Assembly: GCF_002192695.1 (NCBI RefSeq)
Contig: NZ_MTLG01000075.1
Span: 62,001-126,000 of the forward strand
Origin: Achromobacter xylosoxidans
GTDB taxonomy: Bacteria; Pseudomonadota; Gammaproteobacteria; Burkholderiales; Burkholderiaceae_B
Direction of reading: 5' to 3'
DNA: 64,000 nucleotides
Shown here: piece by piece, positions 52,817-62,275 of the stretch
How the letters are laid out: the number at the start of each line of letters is the position of its first letter
Position numbering within the stretch: position 1 is the stretch's first letter
Translations under genes and position numbers: made by a program
Notes under the pieces: model-generated
Seen by the model: the letters and a program-made list of their open reading frames with translations, nothing else
Databases searched by the model: none
Told to the model about the DNA's origin: nothing

Positions 52817-53761
52817 ATGAGTTCATCTATGCCAGAACGATCAGGCCTAAAAGGATCGGCAGAGCCGATTGAATTCCTGGTCGAAGGGGATCTGGTGCGC
52901 GGTACCTTCTACCGGCCCGAGCAGGCTAGCGGCCCGGTGGGCGCGGTCGCGCTCGCACATGGCTGGTCCATGGTCGCCGGCGGCGACCTGGAAGAGTACG
53001 CCGCCGCGGTGGTGGCACGGGGCTTGGCCGCGCTGACCTTCGACTTCCGCAATCTCGGCCGCAGCGAGGGCATGCCGCGCCAGGAGATCGATCCGCAGCG
53101 GCAGATCCAGGATTTCCGCTCGGCCATTTCCTATCTGCGCCGGCGTCCGGAAGTGGACCGCGAGCGCATCGGCATCTGGGGCAGCAGCTATAGCGGCGGT
53201 CATGCGCTGACGGTTGCGGCCATCGACCGGCGCGTCAAGTGCGTGGTCAGCCAGGTGCCGACCACCAGCGGTTTCTCGGCGGCGCAACGGCGCGTGCGCT
53301 ACGACAAGGCGCAGGCGCTGCAGGCCGCATTCGAAGCCGACCGCGAGGCGCGCGACGCGGGCCAGCCTGCGGCGACATTGCGCATGGTCGACGCCGATCC
53401 CGATGCGGCGGTCGCGTATCCGGGCCCGGATTCCTACCACTACATGACGGGCGAAGCGCGCCGCTGCCCGAGCTGGGTCAATGAAGTCACGTTGCGGTCA
53501 CTGGAACTGGCCCGCGCCTACGAGCCCGGCATGTACGTGCGCCGCATCGCGCCCACGCCGCTCCTGATGATCGTCGCCACGGGCGACGGCCTGACGCCTG
53601 CCGACCTGCAGCAGGACGCATTCAACGCGGCGCACCAGCCCAAGGAATTGCTGCTGCTGCCCGGTGGCCATTACTCGGTCTACACGGAACATTTCGAACG
53701 CACCAGCAGCGCCGCGGCCAATTGGTTCGCGCGGCACCTCGGCCAAGACCAGCACGGATAA
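52817..53761 (+). CDS. Alpha/beta-hydrolase (Xaa-Pro peptidase/CocE-like)
   Basis: A 314-residue serine hydrolase. The nucleophile motif is GIWGSSYSGGHAL (GxSYxG as in the S15/CocE group), the oxyanion region AHGWSMVAGGDLEEYA and the terminal His in LPGGHYSVYTEH. It lacks a signal peptide. ATG 52817 has AAGGAG at 6 bases; ATG 52796 and a TTG at 52793 are weaker. An ester or amide hydrolase opening a four-gene catabolic operon is inferred. Confidence 0.87.
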   Translation: MSSSMPERSGLKGSAEPIEFLVEGDLVRGTFYRPEQASGPVGAVALAHGWSMVAGGDLEEYAAAVVARGLAALTFDFRNLGRSEGMPRQEIDPQRQIQDFRSAISYLRRRPEVDRERIGIWGSSYSGGHALTVAAIDRRVKCVVSQVPTTSGFSAAQRRVRYDKAQALQAAFEADREARDAGQPAATLRMVDADPDAAVAYPGPDSYHYMTGEARRCPSWVNEVTLRSLELARAYEPGMYVRRIAPTPLLMIVATGDGLTPADLQQDAFNAAHQPKELLLLPGGHYSVYTEHFERTSSAAANWFARHLGQDQHG

Positions 53762-53765
53762 AAAA

Positions 53766-55115
53766 ATGACGACGACAATAATGATGGAGACACAGGACCG
53801 CCAACGCCGTCACGCTTCGCTGCGCGCGGCGGCCGTGGGCAATGCCCTGGAATGGTTCGACTGGACCTTGTACGGCACGTTCTCGGCCTACCTGGCCATG
53901 AACCTGTTCGACCCGTCCGACCGCGGTTCGGCGCTGCTGGCCACGCTGGCGGTGTTCGCGGGCGGATTCCTGGCTCGGCCGATCGGCGGCTGGCTGTTCG
54001 GGCGCATCGGCGACCGCTACGGCCGCAAGTTCACGCTGGTCCTGACCATGTGCCTGCTGGCCCTGACCAGCCTGGCGATCGCGCTGCTGCCCACCTATGA
54101 GCAGGCCGGTGTGCTGGCCTCGGTGCTGCTGTTCGTCTGCCGTCTGATGCAGGGGCTGGCGCATGGCGGCGAGTCTGGCGTGGCCTATACCTATGTTGCC
54201 GAAATCGCGCCGCCGGCCAAACGCGGACTGTGGTCCAGCTCGGTGTTCGTCAGCGTCACCATCGGCGTCATGGCCGCGACCGCGCTGGCGGCCTTGCTGA
54301 CGTCCTGGCTGGGCAAGCCGGCGATGGAGGCCTGGGGCTGGCGCGTGGGTTTCGGCGTGGGGGCGCTGCTGGGCGTCTACGCGCTGTTCCTGCGCCGCAG
54401 CGCAAGCGAAAGCGAGGTCTTCGAGCACAGCGCGGAGCAGGGCGGCGCGCAGAAGGTGTCGGCGCGCCAGGCCTTGAAGATCGCCCGCAACATCGTGATG
54501 ATCGCAGCGGCGTCCAACGCCACCTACTACACCTGGGTCACCTTCGCGCCAGCCACGGCCATCGCGACCAAGGGCATGGATCCGGCGGGCGCCTACACGG
54601 CCAGCCTGATCGCGCAGCTGCTGTGCCTGTTGTGGCTGCCGGTCTGCGGCTGGCTGGCGGACCGCTATGGCCGCAAGCCCATGGTGATGGCCTTCGGCCT
54701 GGGCGTGGCGCTGGCGGTGTTCCCGGTATCGCACATCGTCACCGACCAGCCCTGGACACTATTCGTGGGTCAACTGATCGGGCTGCTGGTCTGGGCGCTG
54801 CTGGCGGCGATCTTCCCGGCCGTGGTGGCCGAACAGGTGCCGACCGGCGCGCGCGCCATGGGCGTGGGCTTCATCTCATCGCTGTCGGTCGCGATCTTCG
54901 GCGGCACCGCGCCCTACATCAATGCCTGGCTGGGCGCCCAAGGGCTGGACTGGGTCTACACGGCCTATGTGGGGGCGCTGGGGCTGATGGCCTTTGCCGG
55001 CGCCTTCCTCATCAAGGAAACGGCGGGCATGGACCTGAACGACATCCGCCTGCCGGGCGAGGAAGCCGGCAACGCCGTAGCCAACAAGGCCGCCAAGCGC
55101 GCGGCATTCAACTGA
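53766..55115 (+). CDS. MFS transporter, metabolite:H+ symporter (MHS) type
   Basis: A 449-residue transporter with 12 predicted helices. It has NALEWFDWTLYGTFSAYLA at the first helix, GRIGDRYGRKFTL as motif A, RLMQGLAHGGESGVAYTYVAE and the second-half DRYGRKPMVM. MHS members import carboxylates such as shikimate, ketoglutarate or proline betaine. The start follows the hydrolase stop by 4 bases; no clear ribosome site is seen, so coupling is likely. ATG 53781 and 53784 are alternatives. Confidence 0.92.
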   Translation: MTTTIMMETQDRQRRHASLRAAAVGNALEWFDWTLYGTFSAYLAMNLFDPSDRGSALLATLAVFAGGFLARPIGGWLFGRIGDRYGRKFTLVLTMCLLALTSLAIALLPTYEQAGVLASVLLFVCRLMQGLAHGGESGVAYTYVAEIAPPAKRGLWSSSVFVSVTIGVMAATALAALLTSWLGKPAMEAWGWRVGFGVGALLGVYALFLRRSASESEVFEHSAEQGGAQKVSARQALKIARNIVMIAAASNATYYTWVTFAPATAIATKGMDPAGAYTASLIAQLLCLLWLPVCGWLADRYGRKPMVMAFGLGVALAVFPVSHIVTDQPWTLFVGQLIGLLVWALLAAIFPAVVAEQVPTGARAMGVGFISSLSVAIFGGTAPYINAWLGAQGLDWVYTAYVGALGLMAFAGAFLIKETAGMDLNDIRLPGEEAGNAVANKAAKRAAFN

Positions 55116-55137
55116 ACTCCAATCTTTCCATCATCAC

Positions 55138-55878
55138 ATGAGCAAAATGAACTATCCGGATCTGGCAGGGAAAATCGCGGTCGTCACGGGCGCCGGGGGC
55201 GGTATCGGACGCGCCATGGCGGCGGCGTTCCGCCAGCAGGGCGCGACCGTGGTCGCCACCGACCTGGACCTCGAGGCGCTGTCCGGCGTGGACGCGGATT
55301 GCCGCCAACTGGACGTCACGCAAGCGCAGGCGGTGCGCGAACTGGCCGACGCGGTGGCCGCGCAGTACGGCGCGCTGGACGTGTGGGTCAACAATGCCGG
55401 CTTCATGGCCCGCATGCCCGCCCTGGACCTGGACGAAGCCGCATGGCAACGCACCATGGACATCAACCTGAAGGGCACGTTCTTCGGCGCCCAGGCGGCC
55501 GCGCGCCACATGATTGCGCAAGGCAGCGGCGCCATCATCAACCTGTCCAGCTATGCCGGCGTCAAACCGCGCCCGAACTGCGCCGACTACGCGGCCGCCA
55601 AGGCCGGCGTGGCCCATCTGACCCAGTGCCTGGCGCTGGAATGGAGCCCCAAGGGGCTGCGCGTCAACGCCATCGCGCCGGGATTCATCGAAACGCCGAT
55701 GAGCAGCTGGATGCACGCCGACGCCGCCACCTATGCCGAGTACGTCGAACGCCTGCCGGCGCGGCGCGTCGGCCAGCCGTCCGAGATCGCCGACGCGGCG
55801 CTGTACCTGGCCTCGCAGGCATCCGCCTATGTCACCGGCCACGTCTTGATGGTCGACGGCGGAGTGTCCAAGACATGA
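55138..55878 (+). CDS. Short-chain dehydrogenase/reductase
   Basis: A 246-residue classical SDR with cofactor loop VTGAGGGIGRAMA, NNAGF and the catalytic Ser (INLSSYAG), Tyr and Lys (DYAAAKAG). Asp in VATDLDLEAL after the second strand suggests NAD. Ribosome site weak; ATG 55147 is an alternative. The stop overlaps the next SDR by 4 bases. Confidence 0.92.
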   Translation: MSKMNYPDLAGKIAVVTGAGGGIGRAMAAAFRQQGATVVATDLDLEALSGVDADCRQLDVTQAQAVRELADAVAAQYGALDVWVNNAGFMARMPALDLDEAAWQRTMDINLKGTFFGAQAAARHMIAQGSGAIINLSSYAGVKPRPNCADYAAAKAGVAHLTQCLALEWSPKGLRVNAIAPGFIETPMSSWMHADAATYAEYVERLPARRVGQPSEIADAALYLASQASAYVTGHVLMVDGGVSKT

Positions 55879-56705
55879 GCGGCGGCAAGGACGCGGCATC
55901 CTGGTGGAACGGCAAGGCGGCCGTCGTGACGGGCGCGGCCAGGGGGCAGGGCGCGGCCGAGGCGCTGCGTTTGCTGCAGGCGGGCGCAACCGTCTACGCG
56001 CTGGACGTCCTGCCTGAAGGCGACGCCGCCTGGGCGGACCTGGGCAACGCGGCGGGCGCCCATGCCGAACGCTTGCGCGTCCGCGTGGCGGACGTGGCCC
56101 GCGAATCCGATTGGGTGGCGTTGGCCGACGAGATTACGCAGGCGGGCGTGCCGCTCTACGGCCTGGTCAATAACGCGGGCGTGACGCTGCGCAAGACCGT
56201 GACCGAGACCACGCACGCGGAATGGCGGCGTTTGCTGGACATCAATCTGGACGGGCCGTTCCTCGCCATCCGCCACCTCGCCGCACTGATGCCGCAGGGC
56301 GCGGCCATCGTCAATACGTCCTCGACGGCGGGCCTTACCGGGTACTTCAGCGCGGCCTACACCGCCAGCAAATGGGCCTTGCGCGGCCTGACGCGGGCGG
56401 CTGCGCTGGAACTGGCCGGCCGCGGCATACGTGTCAACACGGTATGTCCGGGCCTGGTCGAAACGCCCATGATCATGCAACCGAATGCGGTGCATGATGC
56501 CGGACGGGCGCGCCTGTTCTATGAAGGCAACCGCGATGCGACGCCCTTGTCGCGCGGCGCGGACGCCGACGAGATCGCGGCGGCAGTGATGTTCCTGCTG
56601 GGGCCGGATGCGTCATTCATTACCGGCGCGGACCTGCCGGTAGACGGCGGCATGACGGGCGGGGGCGTTTATTGGCGGATCGGCAAGTCCACCGGCAATC
56701 TGTAG
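55875..56705 (+). CDS. Short-chain dehydrogenase/reductase
   Basis: A 276-residue SDR with VTGAARGQGAAEA (GxxxGxG), NNAGV, and catalytic Ser (NTSSTAG), Tyr and Lys (AYTASKWAL). Asp in YALDVLPEG again suggests NAD. It differs enough from the upstream SDR that the two probably act on successive intermediates of one alcohol-oxidation route. Confidence 0.92.
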   Translation: MSGGKDAASWWNGKAAVVTGAARGQGAAEALRLLQAGATVYALDVLPEGDAAWADLGNAAGAHAERLRVRVADVARESDWVALADEITQAGVPLYGLVNNAGVTLRKTVTETTHAEWRRLLDINLDGPFLAIRHLAALMPQGAAIVNTSSTAGLTGYFSAAYTASKWALRGLTRAAALELAGRGIRVNTVCPGLVETPMIMQPNAVHDAGRARLFYEGNRDATPLSRGADADEIAAAVMFLLGPDASFITGADLPVDGGMTGGGVYWRIGKSTGNL

Positions 56706-56708
56706 CCG

Positions 56709-56754
56709 CAGTCCCGGGCCTGGGCCCGGGACTGGTCTCTGCGCGCAGGCAGAG
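56709..56754. terminator. Double hairpin between convergent genes
   Basis: CAGTCCCGGGC (56709-56719) and GCCCGGGACTG (56724-56734) form a perfect 11-bp stem with a 4-base loop. A second stem CTCTGC/GCAGAG (56737-56754) follows. There is no T-run, but the stem strength makes a terminator role likely. Confidence 0.6.
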
Positions 56755-56756
56755 GC

Positions 56757-56978
56757 TTAGTGCTTGTCGCCGTAGATATTGCCGGCAATGCCGCCTGCGG
56801 CGGCGCCGATGGCGGCCCCGGTCCAGCCGCTGCCGCCCGCGATGGCGGCAATGCCCGCGCCGGCCGCGGCGCCGATGGCCGCGCCCGACAGCGTGCCTTG
56901 CTGCTTGGAACTCATGTTGGTGCAGGCAACCAGGGACCCCATCATGAGGCCTATGGCGATCGATCGGATGACTTTCAT
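56757..56978 (-). CDS. Glycine-zipper lipoprotein
   Basis: A 73-residue predicted lipoprotein with lipobox LVAC (Cys19) and a glycine-zipper segment built of GAAIGAAAG and GAAIGAAAGG repeats that would form tight helical hairpins in a membrane. Such YmgG/SlyB-like proteins sit in the outer membrane and respond to envelope stress. It follows the small secreted protein by 9 bases. Confidence 0.85.
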   Translation of the reverse strand: MKVIRSIAIGLMMGSLVACTNMSSKQQGTLSGAAIGAAAGAGIAAIAGGSGWTGAAIGAAAGGIAGNIYGDKH

Positions 56979-56987
56979 GGTTGACTC

Positions 56988-57395
56988 CTAGCGGGCGCGC
57001 TTGGCGGGAGCGGCCGGCGTGGCCGGCGCCGCGGGCGCGACGATTTCGAACCAGAGCGTTTCGACCACGGGCCGGTCCATTCGGGTCGGATTGGCCGCGT
57101 ACCAGCTATCCAGCCGTTCGCGCACGGAATCGAGCGTATGGCTTTGCAAGCCCTTGGCGAAACGCGGAATCAGCGTCTGGTTGTCCGCCGGCGCGCGGCG
57201 CTGCTGATAGGCTTGCTCCACCTGGATGAGGTTCGCCATGCCCAGCAGGTAGGCCTTCTTCAGATTCGCGTCGGAATCCGTCCATTGCTTCCCGGTGATG
57301 ATGGGCGCCGGATCGGTAGGCGCCGCCACCACCGGCGCGGCGACCAGCAGTGACAGCGCGAGGGCTGCCGGGCCTAACAGGTGTTTCACTTTCAT
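56988..57395 (-). CDS. Small secreted protein of unknown function
   Basis: A 135-residue protein with a clear signal peptide (LLVAAPVVA before APTDPAP), a conserved-looking core (KQWTDSDANLKKAYLLGMANLIQVEQAYQ is one helix in outline; key residues W, Y, Q) and a Pro/Ala-rich tail. I do not recognise a family. ATG 57395 has AAGGAG upstream; earlier codons lack a signal. It shares a unit with the glycine-zipper lipoprotein, so an envelope role is likely. Confidence 0.75.
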   Translation of the reverse strand: MKVKHLLGPAALALSLLVAAPVVAAPTDPAPIITGKQWTDSDANLKKAYLLGMANLIQVEQAYQQRRAPADNQTLIPRFAKGLQSHTLDSVRERLDSWYAANPTRMDRPVVETLWFEIVAPAAPATPAAPAKRAR

Positions 57396-57539
57396 CGCAT
57401 CGCTCCTTGGAGGAACAAAAGACAGAAAAACAACCCAGTGACGCCATGCGCGCCGCGCGCTTGCAAGGGCCTGGCGGCGGGCGACAACAACCAATGTAGG
57501 CTCGAAAGCAGGCCGGCGCAAGAGCGGCCGCCGGCGTAT

Positions 57540-58255
57540 TCAGATTCCCAGATAGGCCTGGCGCACCTTGGTGTCGGACAGCAGCGATTGCGCCGGACCG
57601 GAAAGCGCAATGCGGCCGGTTTCCATCACATAGCCGCGGTCGGCGCCCGTCAGCGCCAGGTGGATGTCCTGCTCCACCAGCAGCACCGTGACGCCTTCCT
57701 GGCGGATACCGGCCAGCACCTCCATCAACTGCTCGACCACCACCGGCGCCAGGCCCAGGCTCATCTCGTCGATCATCATGAGTACGGGCGCCGCCATCAG
57801 CGCGCGCGCCATGGCGCACATCTGCTGTTCGCCGCCGGACATGCTGCCGGCGAGCTGGCGGCGGCGTTCCGACAGCCGCGGGAAGTAGGCGTAGACGCGG
57901 TCCAGGTCGCGCGCGACGGCCGCCTTGTCCCGCCGGCGGTAGGCGCCCATGAGCAGGTTGTCCTGCACCGTCATGCGGTCGAACAGCTGGCGTCCTTCGG
58001 GCACCTGCACCAGGCCGCTGGCGAAGGCCTGGTCCGGCGTGGCGCGCGACAACTGGCGGCCGTCCATCACGATGCTGCCGGTGCAGGGCAGCACCCGCGA
58101 CAGCGCCCGCAGCAGGGTGGTCTTGCCCGCGCCATTGCTGCCCACCAGCGCCACGATCTCGGCGCGGCGGACCTCGAGCGCAATGTCCTGTAGCACCGGC
58201 AGTTCGCCATAGCCGGCGCTCAGCCCTTCCACCTTCAGCAGCGGGGCGGCGTCGT

Positions 58256-58259
<4 letters not shown>
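57540..58259 (-). CDS. livF: Branched-chain amino acid-type ABC ATPase (LivF)
   Basis: A 239-residue ATPase with Walker A GSNGAGKT, signature MSGGEQQMCAMARAL, Walker B LMMIDEMSLGLAP. The start overlaps the LivG stop (ATGA). Last of the five-gene importer operon; substrate could be an amino acid, amide or aromatic acid. Confidence 0.95.
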
Positions 58260-58986
<727 letters not shown>

Positions 58987-58990
<4 letters not shown>

Positions 58991-59937
58991 AGCCTGTGCG
59001 CCCGTATGTTGTCGACGAAATAGCGCCAGCCCGACTTGCGCGCGCGCCGCAGCAGGTCGGCCAGCCCGCGCGGCATCAGCACCACCGCCGCGACGATCAC
59101 CGCGCCGTAGAACAGCCCCGCCACGCTGGTGACTTCGCTGGACAGCAGCTCCGAAATGGCCGACAGCGAGAACGCGCCCACCACCGGGCCGAGCACGGTG
59201 CCCGCGCCGCCGAACACGGCCATGATGATCATCTTGACGTTCAGGCTGATGTCGAAGGCGCTCTCCGGATCAAGGAAGGTGATCCAGTAGGCGTGTATGC
59301 CACCGGCCAGGGCGCTGAACACGCCCGAGATCGTGAATGCCGCCACCTTGTACAGCGTGGTGTTCACGCCCATGACGGCCGCGCCTTCTTCGTTCTCGCG
59401 GATCGCGATCAACCCGAAGCCGAAGCGGCTGCGCGTGAGCCAGGCGACCGTAAGCGTGGCCAGCGCCAGCAGGCCCAGGGCCAGTTCGTAGAACAGCGTA
59501 TCGTTGTTCAGCGGCGGCAGCACCAGGCCGATGTTCTGCCCGGCCAGCCCGATATTGGAGACGATCGCCGTCATGACCTGCGCCAGCGCCAGGGTGGCGA
59601 TGGCGAAGTAGTGGCCGCGCAGCCGCAACACGGGTAGCCCCAGCACCACGGCGAAAATCGCGGCCAGCGCGGCGCCCAGCGCCAGCCCGGCGGCGAAGGG
59701 CAGTTCCCATTGCGCCATGGCGATGGCCACGCCGTAGCTGCCCAGGCCGTAGAAGACCGAATTGCCGAAGGACGCGTAGCCGGCGTATCCGCCGATGATG
59801 TTCCAGCCCTGGGCCAGCACCGCCAGCAACAGCGTGTTGATGCCGAACTGCACCAGCACGTCCGAGCCATACCAGGGCACGCCCGCCAGCACGGCCAGCG
59901 CCAGCAATGCCAGCAGCGCGGCGCGCGGCATCTTCAT
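58987..59937 (-). CDS. livM: Branched-chain amino acid-type ABC permease (LivM)
   Basis: A 316-residue permease with GWNIIGGYAGYASFGNSVFYG, the family's first-helix motif, and a FGGAGTVLGPVVGA segment near the end. ATG 59937 overlaps the LivH stop; the frame upstream is antisense-free but lacks similarity. Confidence 0.94.
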
Positions 59938-60797
59938 GCCGCTCTGCCCAACAGGCCGCTGGGTTTGACCAGCAGCACCAGCACCAGGATGCCGAAGCTG
60001 GCCACGTCGGCGTAGGTCGGCCCCACGTACAGCGTGGTCAGCGATTCCACGATGCCCAGGAACAGGCCGCCCACCATCACGCCCAGCGGATTGTCCAGCC
60101 CACCGATGATGGAGATGGCGAAGCATTTCGCGGTCAGCGTGGCGCCGATGTAGGGATTGATCTGCGAGACCGTGCCGTACAGGCCGCCCGCGGCGCCCGC
60201 CAACGCCAGGCCCAGGCCGAACGTCACCGCGTACAGGTGGCGCGGCTCCACGCCATAGAGCCTGGCGGCCACCAGATTCTGCGCGGTGGCGCGGATCGCG
60301 CGCCCCAGGCGGCTATGCAGCAGGAACAGCCACATGCCCAGCGTGATGGCCAGCGCCACGCCAAAGGCGGCCAGCCGCGCCATGGGCAGCGTGACGGGAC
60401 CTAGCGCATAACTGTCGCCGGCATACGGCGGATTGATGGTGCGGAAATCGGCCGAGAACGCCAGCTGCGCCAGATAGGTCAGCACGACCTCCAGGCCGAA
60501 AGTGATGAGCAGCGTATTGAACATGGGCGCGCGCACCACCAGGTTGAGCAGCCCGCGCTGCACGGCGTAGCCCAGCAGGAACATGGCGGCGGCGGTCAAG
60601 GGCAAGCCCAGGAATGGATCGATGCCGGCGTCGTTGTACAGATACCAGGACGCGTATGCCCCCAGCATGATGAACGCGCCGTGCGCCAGGTTGACGATGT
60701 TCAGCACCCCCCAGACCAGCGCCAGGCCTTGCGCCATCACGGCATACAGCCCGCCCAGCAGGATGCCGTTGACGAGGATTTGCGCGAGCAGATCCAT
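59934..60797 (-). CDS. livH: Branched-chain amino acid-type ABC permease (LivH)
   Basis: A 287-residue permease beginning MDLLAQILVNGILLGGLYAV, with NIVNLAHGAFIMLGAY and IIGGLDNPLGVMVGGLFLG, all typical of LivH. It follows the binding protein by 18 bases. Confidence 0.95.
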   Translation of the reverse strand: MDLLAQILVNGILLGGLYAVMAQGLALVWGVLNIVNLAHGAFIMLGAYASWYLYNDAGIDPFLGLPLTAAAMFLLGYAVQRGLLNLVVRAPMFNTLLITFGLEVVLTYLAQLAFSADFRTINPPYAGDSYALGPVTLPMARLAAFGVALAITLGMWLFLLHSRLGRAIRATAQNLVAARLYGVEPRHLYAVTFGLGLALAGAAGGLYGTVSQINPYIGATLTAKCFAISIIGGLDNPLGVMVGGLFLGIVESLTTLYVGPTYADVASFGILVLVLLVKPSGLLGRAA

Positions 60798-60815
60798 CGT
60801 GCGCTCCCCAAGCCC

Positions 60816-62024
60816 CTAGCGCGCGTTCCAGGCCGGCATGGGGTACTTGGGCTGCGTGATGTAGCCCTTGGCGCCGTAGATCTCGGCCAGGCCGCCATCC
60901 TGCACCTGGATCACCACTTGAGGCAGGTCGATCTGCCCTTGGGCATTGAAGGCGACGGGACCGTACAGGTTGTCGAACTTGATCTTGGCCAGGGCATCGC
61001 GCACCTTCTGCGGGTTGGCGCTGCCGGCGCTTTCCATGGCGTAGACCAGCGCTTCGACGTCGGCCACGCCGGATGCGGCGTGGTAGTCCGGGTCATAGCC
61101 GAACTTGGCCTTGTAGGCGCGGGCGAACTGTTCCGCGTCGCCGAACCAGCGGTCCTTCAACGCCGCCGATGGCAGCCAGGCGGTCATGCCAAAGGCGTAA
61201 TCCGCGTCGCGGCCCAACGCTTTGCGGAAGTCCTCCGACGGCACGCCAACGGTGAAGGAATACATCTTGGGCGCGACGGCCAGGCTCTTGGCCTGGCGCA
61301 CGAAATTGAGGATCTCGGTTTCGTGTCCCGCCACCAGCACCGCATCCACGCTCTTGCTCTTGATCTGCGACAGCAGCGAGTTGAAGTCGGTGGCGTTGGT
61401 GCTGTAGCGCTCGTCCATCGCGATGGGCAGGCCCGCGGATTTCAGCAGCGGACGGGTGCCCTGGGCCACCGATACATCGAAGGCGTCATCCGCGTAAAGC
61501 AAGGCCACGCTGGCCGGCGCGGGCTTGAGCGTCTTCAGCATTTCCACGGTGCTGCCGAAGTAGTTGCTGGCGGGCGCCAGCGTGCCGAAGATGTACTTGA
61601 ATTTGCGCGAGAAGATCTGATCCGAGGCGCCGCCGCCCTGGACCATGGGCACCTTGTACTTTTCCGATACCGCCGAGTCGGCCAGCGCGAAATTGCTGGC
61701 GAAGGGACCCAGCAGCAGGTTGGCCTTGTCCTGCGTCACAAGCTGCGTGTACTGCCGCACGCTCAGATTGACGTCAGACTGGTTGTCGTAGATCTTGAGC
61801 GCCAGCTTGCGCGTTTCGGCGCCGATCTTCACGCCGCCGGCGGCGTTGATCTGGTCCACCGCCATCTGGTAGGCATCGCGGTAATAGCGCCCGGTATTGG
61901 CGACGGGGCCGGTGAGTTGCACGGACGCGCCCAGCAGGATGTCGGGCGGCGGCGCGGCCGCCGCGGCGGCGCTGTACAAGGCCAGCGCCAGGACGGGCAG
62001 GGCAAGCAATAGTCTGCGAGACAT
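60816..62024 (-). CDS. Branched-chain amino acid-type ABC binding protein (LivJ/K-like)
   Basis: A 402-residue periplasmic receptor (Peripla_BP_6). It has a signal peptide ([11 protein letters not shown]), [36 protein letters not shown] at its start in outline, and [12 protein letters not shown]. Length is typical of the amide/aromatic-acid branch. GGAGAC precedes the ATG. First gene of the operon, divergent from the penicillin acylase. Confidence 0.94.
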   Translation of the reverse strand: MSRRLLLALPVLALALYSAAAAAAPPPDILLGASVQLTGPVANTGRYYRDAYQMAVDQINAAGGVKIGAETRKLALKIYDNQSDVNLSVRQYTQLVTQDKANLLLGPFASNFALADSAVSEKYKVPMVQGGGASDQIFSRKFKYIFGTLAPASNYFGSTVEMLKTLKPAPASVALLYADDAFDVSVAQGTRPLLKSAGLPIAMDERYSTNATDFNSLLSQIKSKSVDAVLVAGHETEILNFVRQAKSLAVAPKMYSFTVGVPSEDFRKALGRDADYAFGMTAWLPSAALKDRWFGDAEQFARAYKAKFGYDPDYHAASGVADVEALVYAMESAGSANPQKVRDALAKIKFDNLYGPVAFNAQGQIDLPQVVIQVQDGGLAEIYGAKGYITQPKYPMPAWNAR

Positions 62025-62275
62025 GATGTTGTCTCCTGCAAGTTCTTATGCAGTCCATTTTCTGCCCATGCGTTTACGTCTACCTGAACCTCGGCATGGT
62101 CCGTCGCTGGTTACATATTCTGACTAAGCTGATCAAATGAAACAGCGTTCCACGGCGAGCCGATTTGGTTGTACATATGGCAAGGGCCTGGAGCGGCCCT
62201 GACTGTCGCATTGGGCGGCATGACCCTCGATGTCCGGCAGGCAGCTAGAAGACAAATAAACCCGAGGAGGAGTCA
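62025..62275. other. 251-bp divergent intergenic region
   Basis: No gene is seen. It holds a short stem AGGGCC/GGCCCT (62183-62200) and an AT-rich patch near 62110-62150 where promoters for both sides are likely; no clean hexamer pair was found. Confidence 0.4.
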
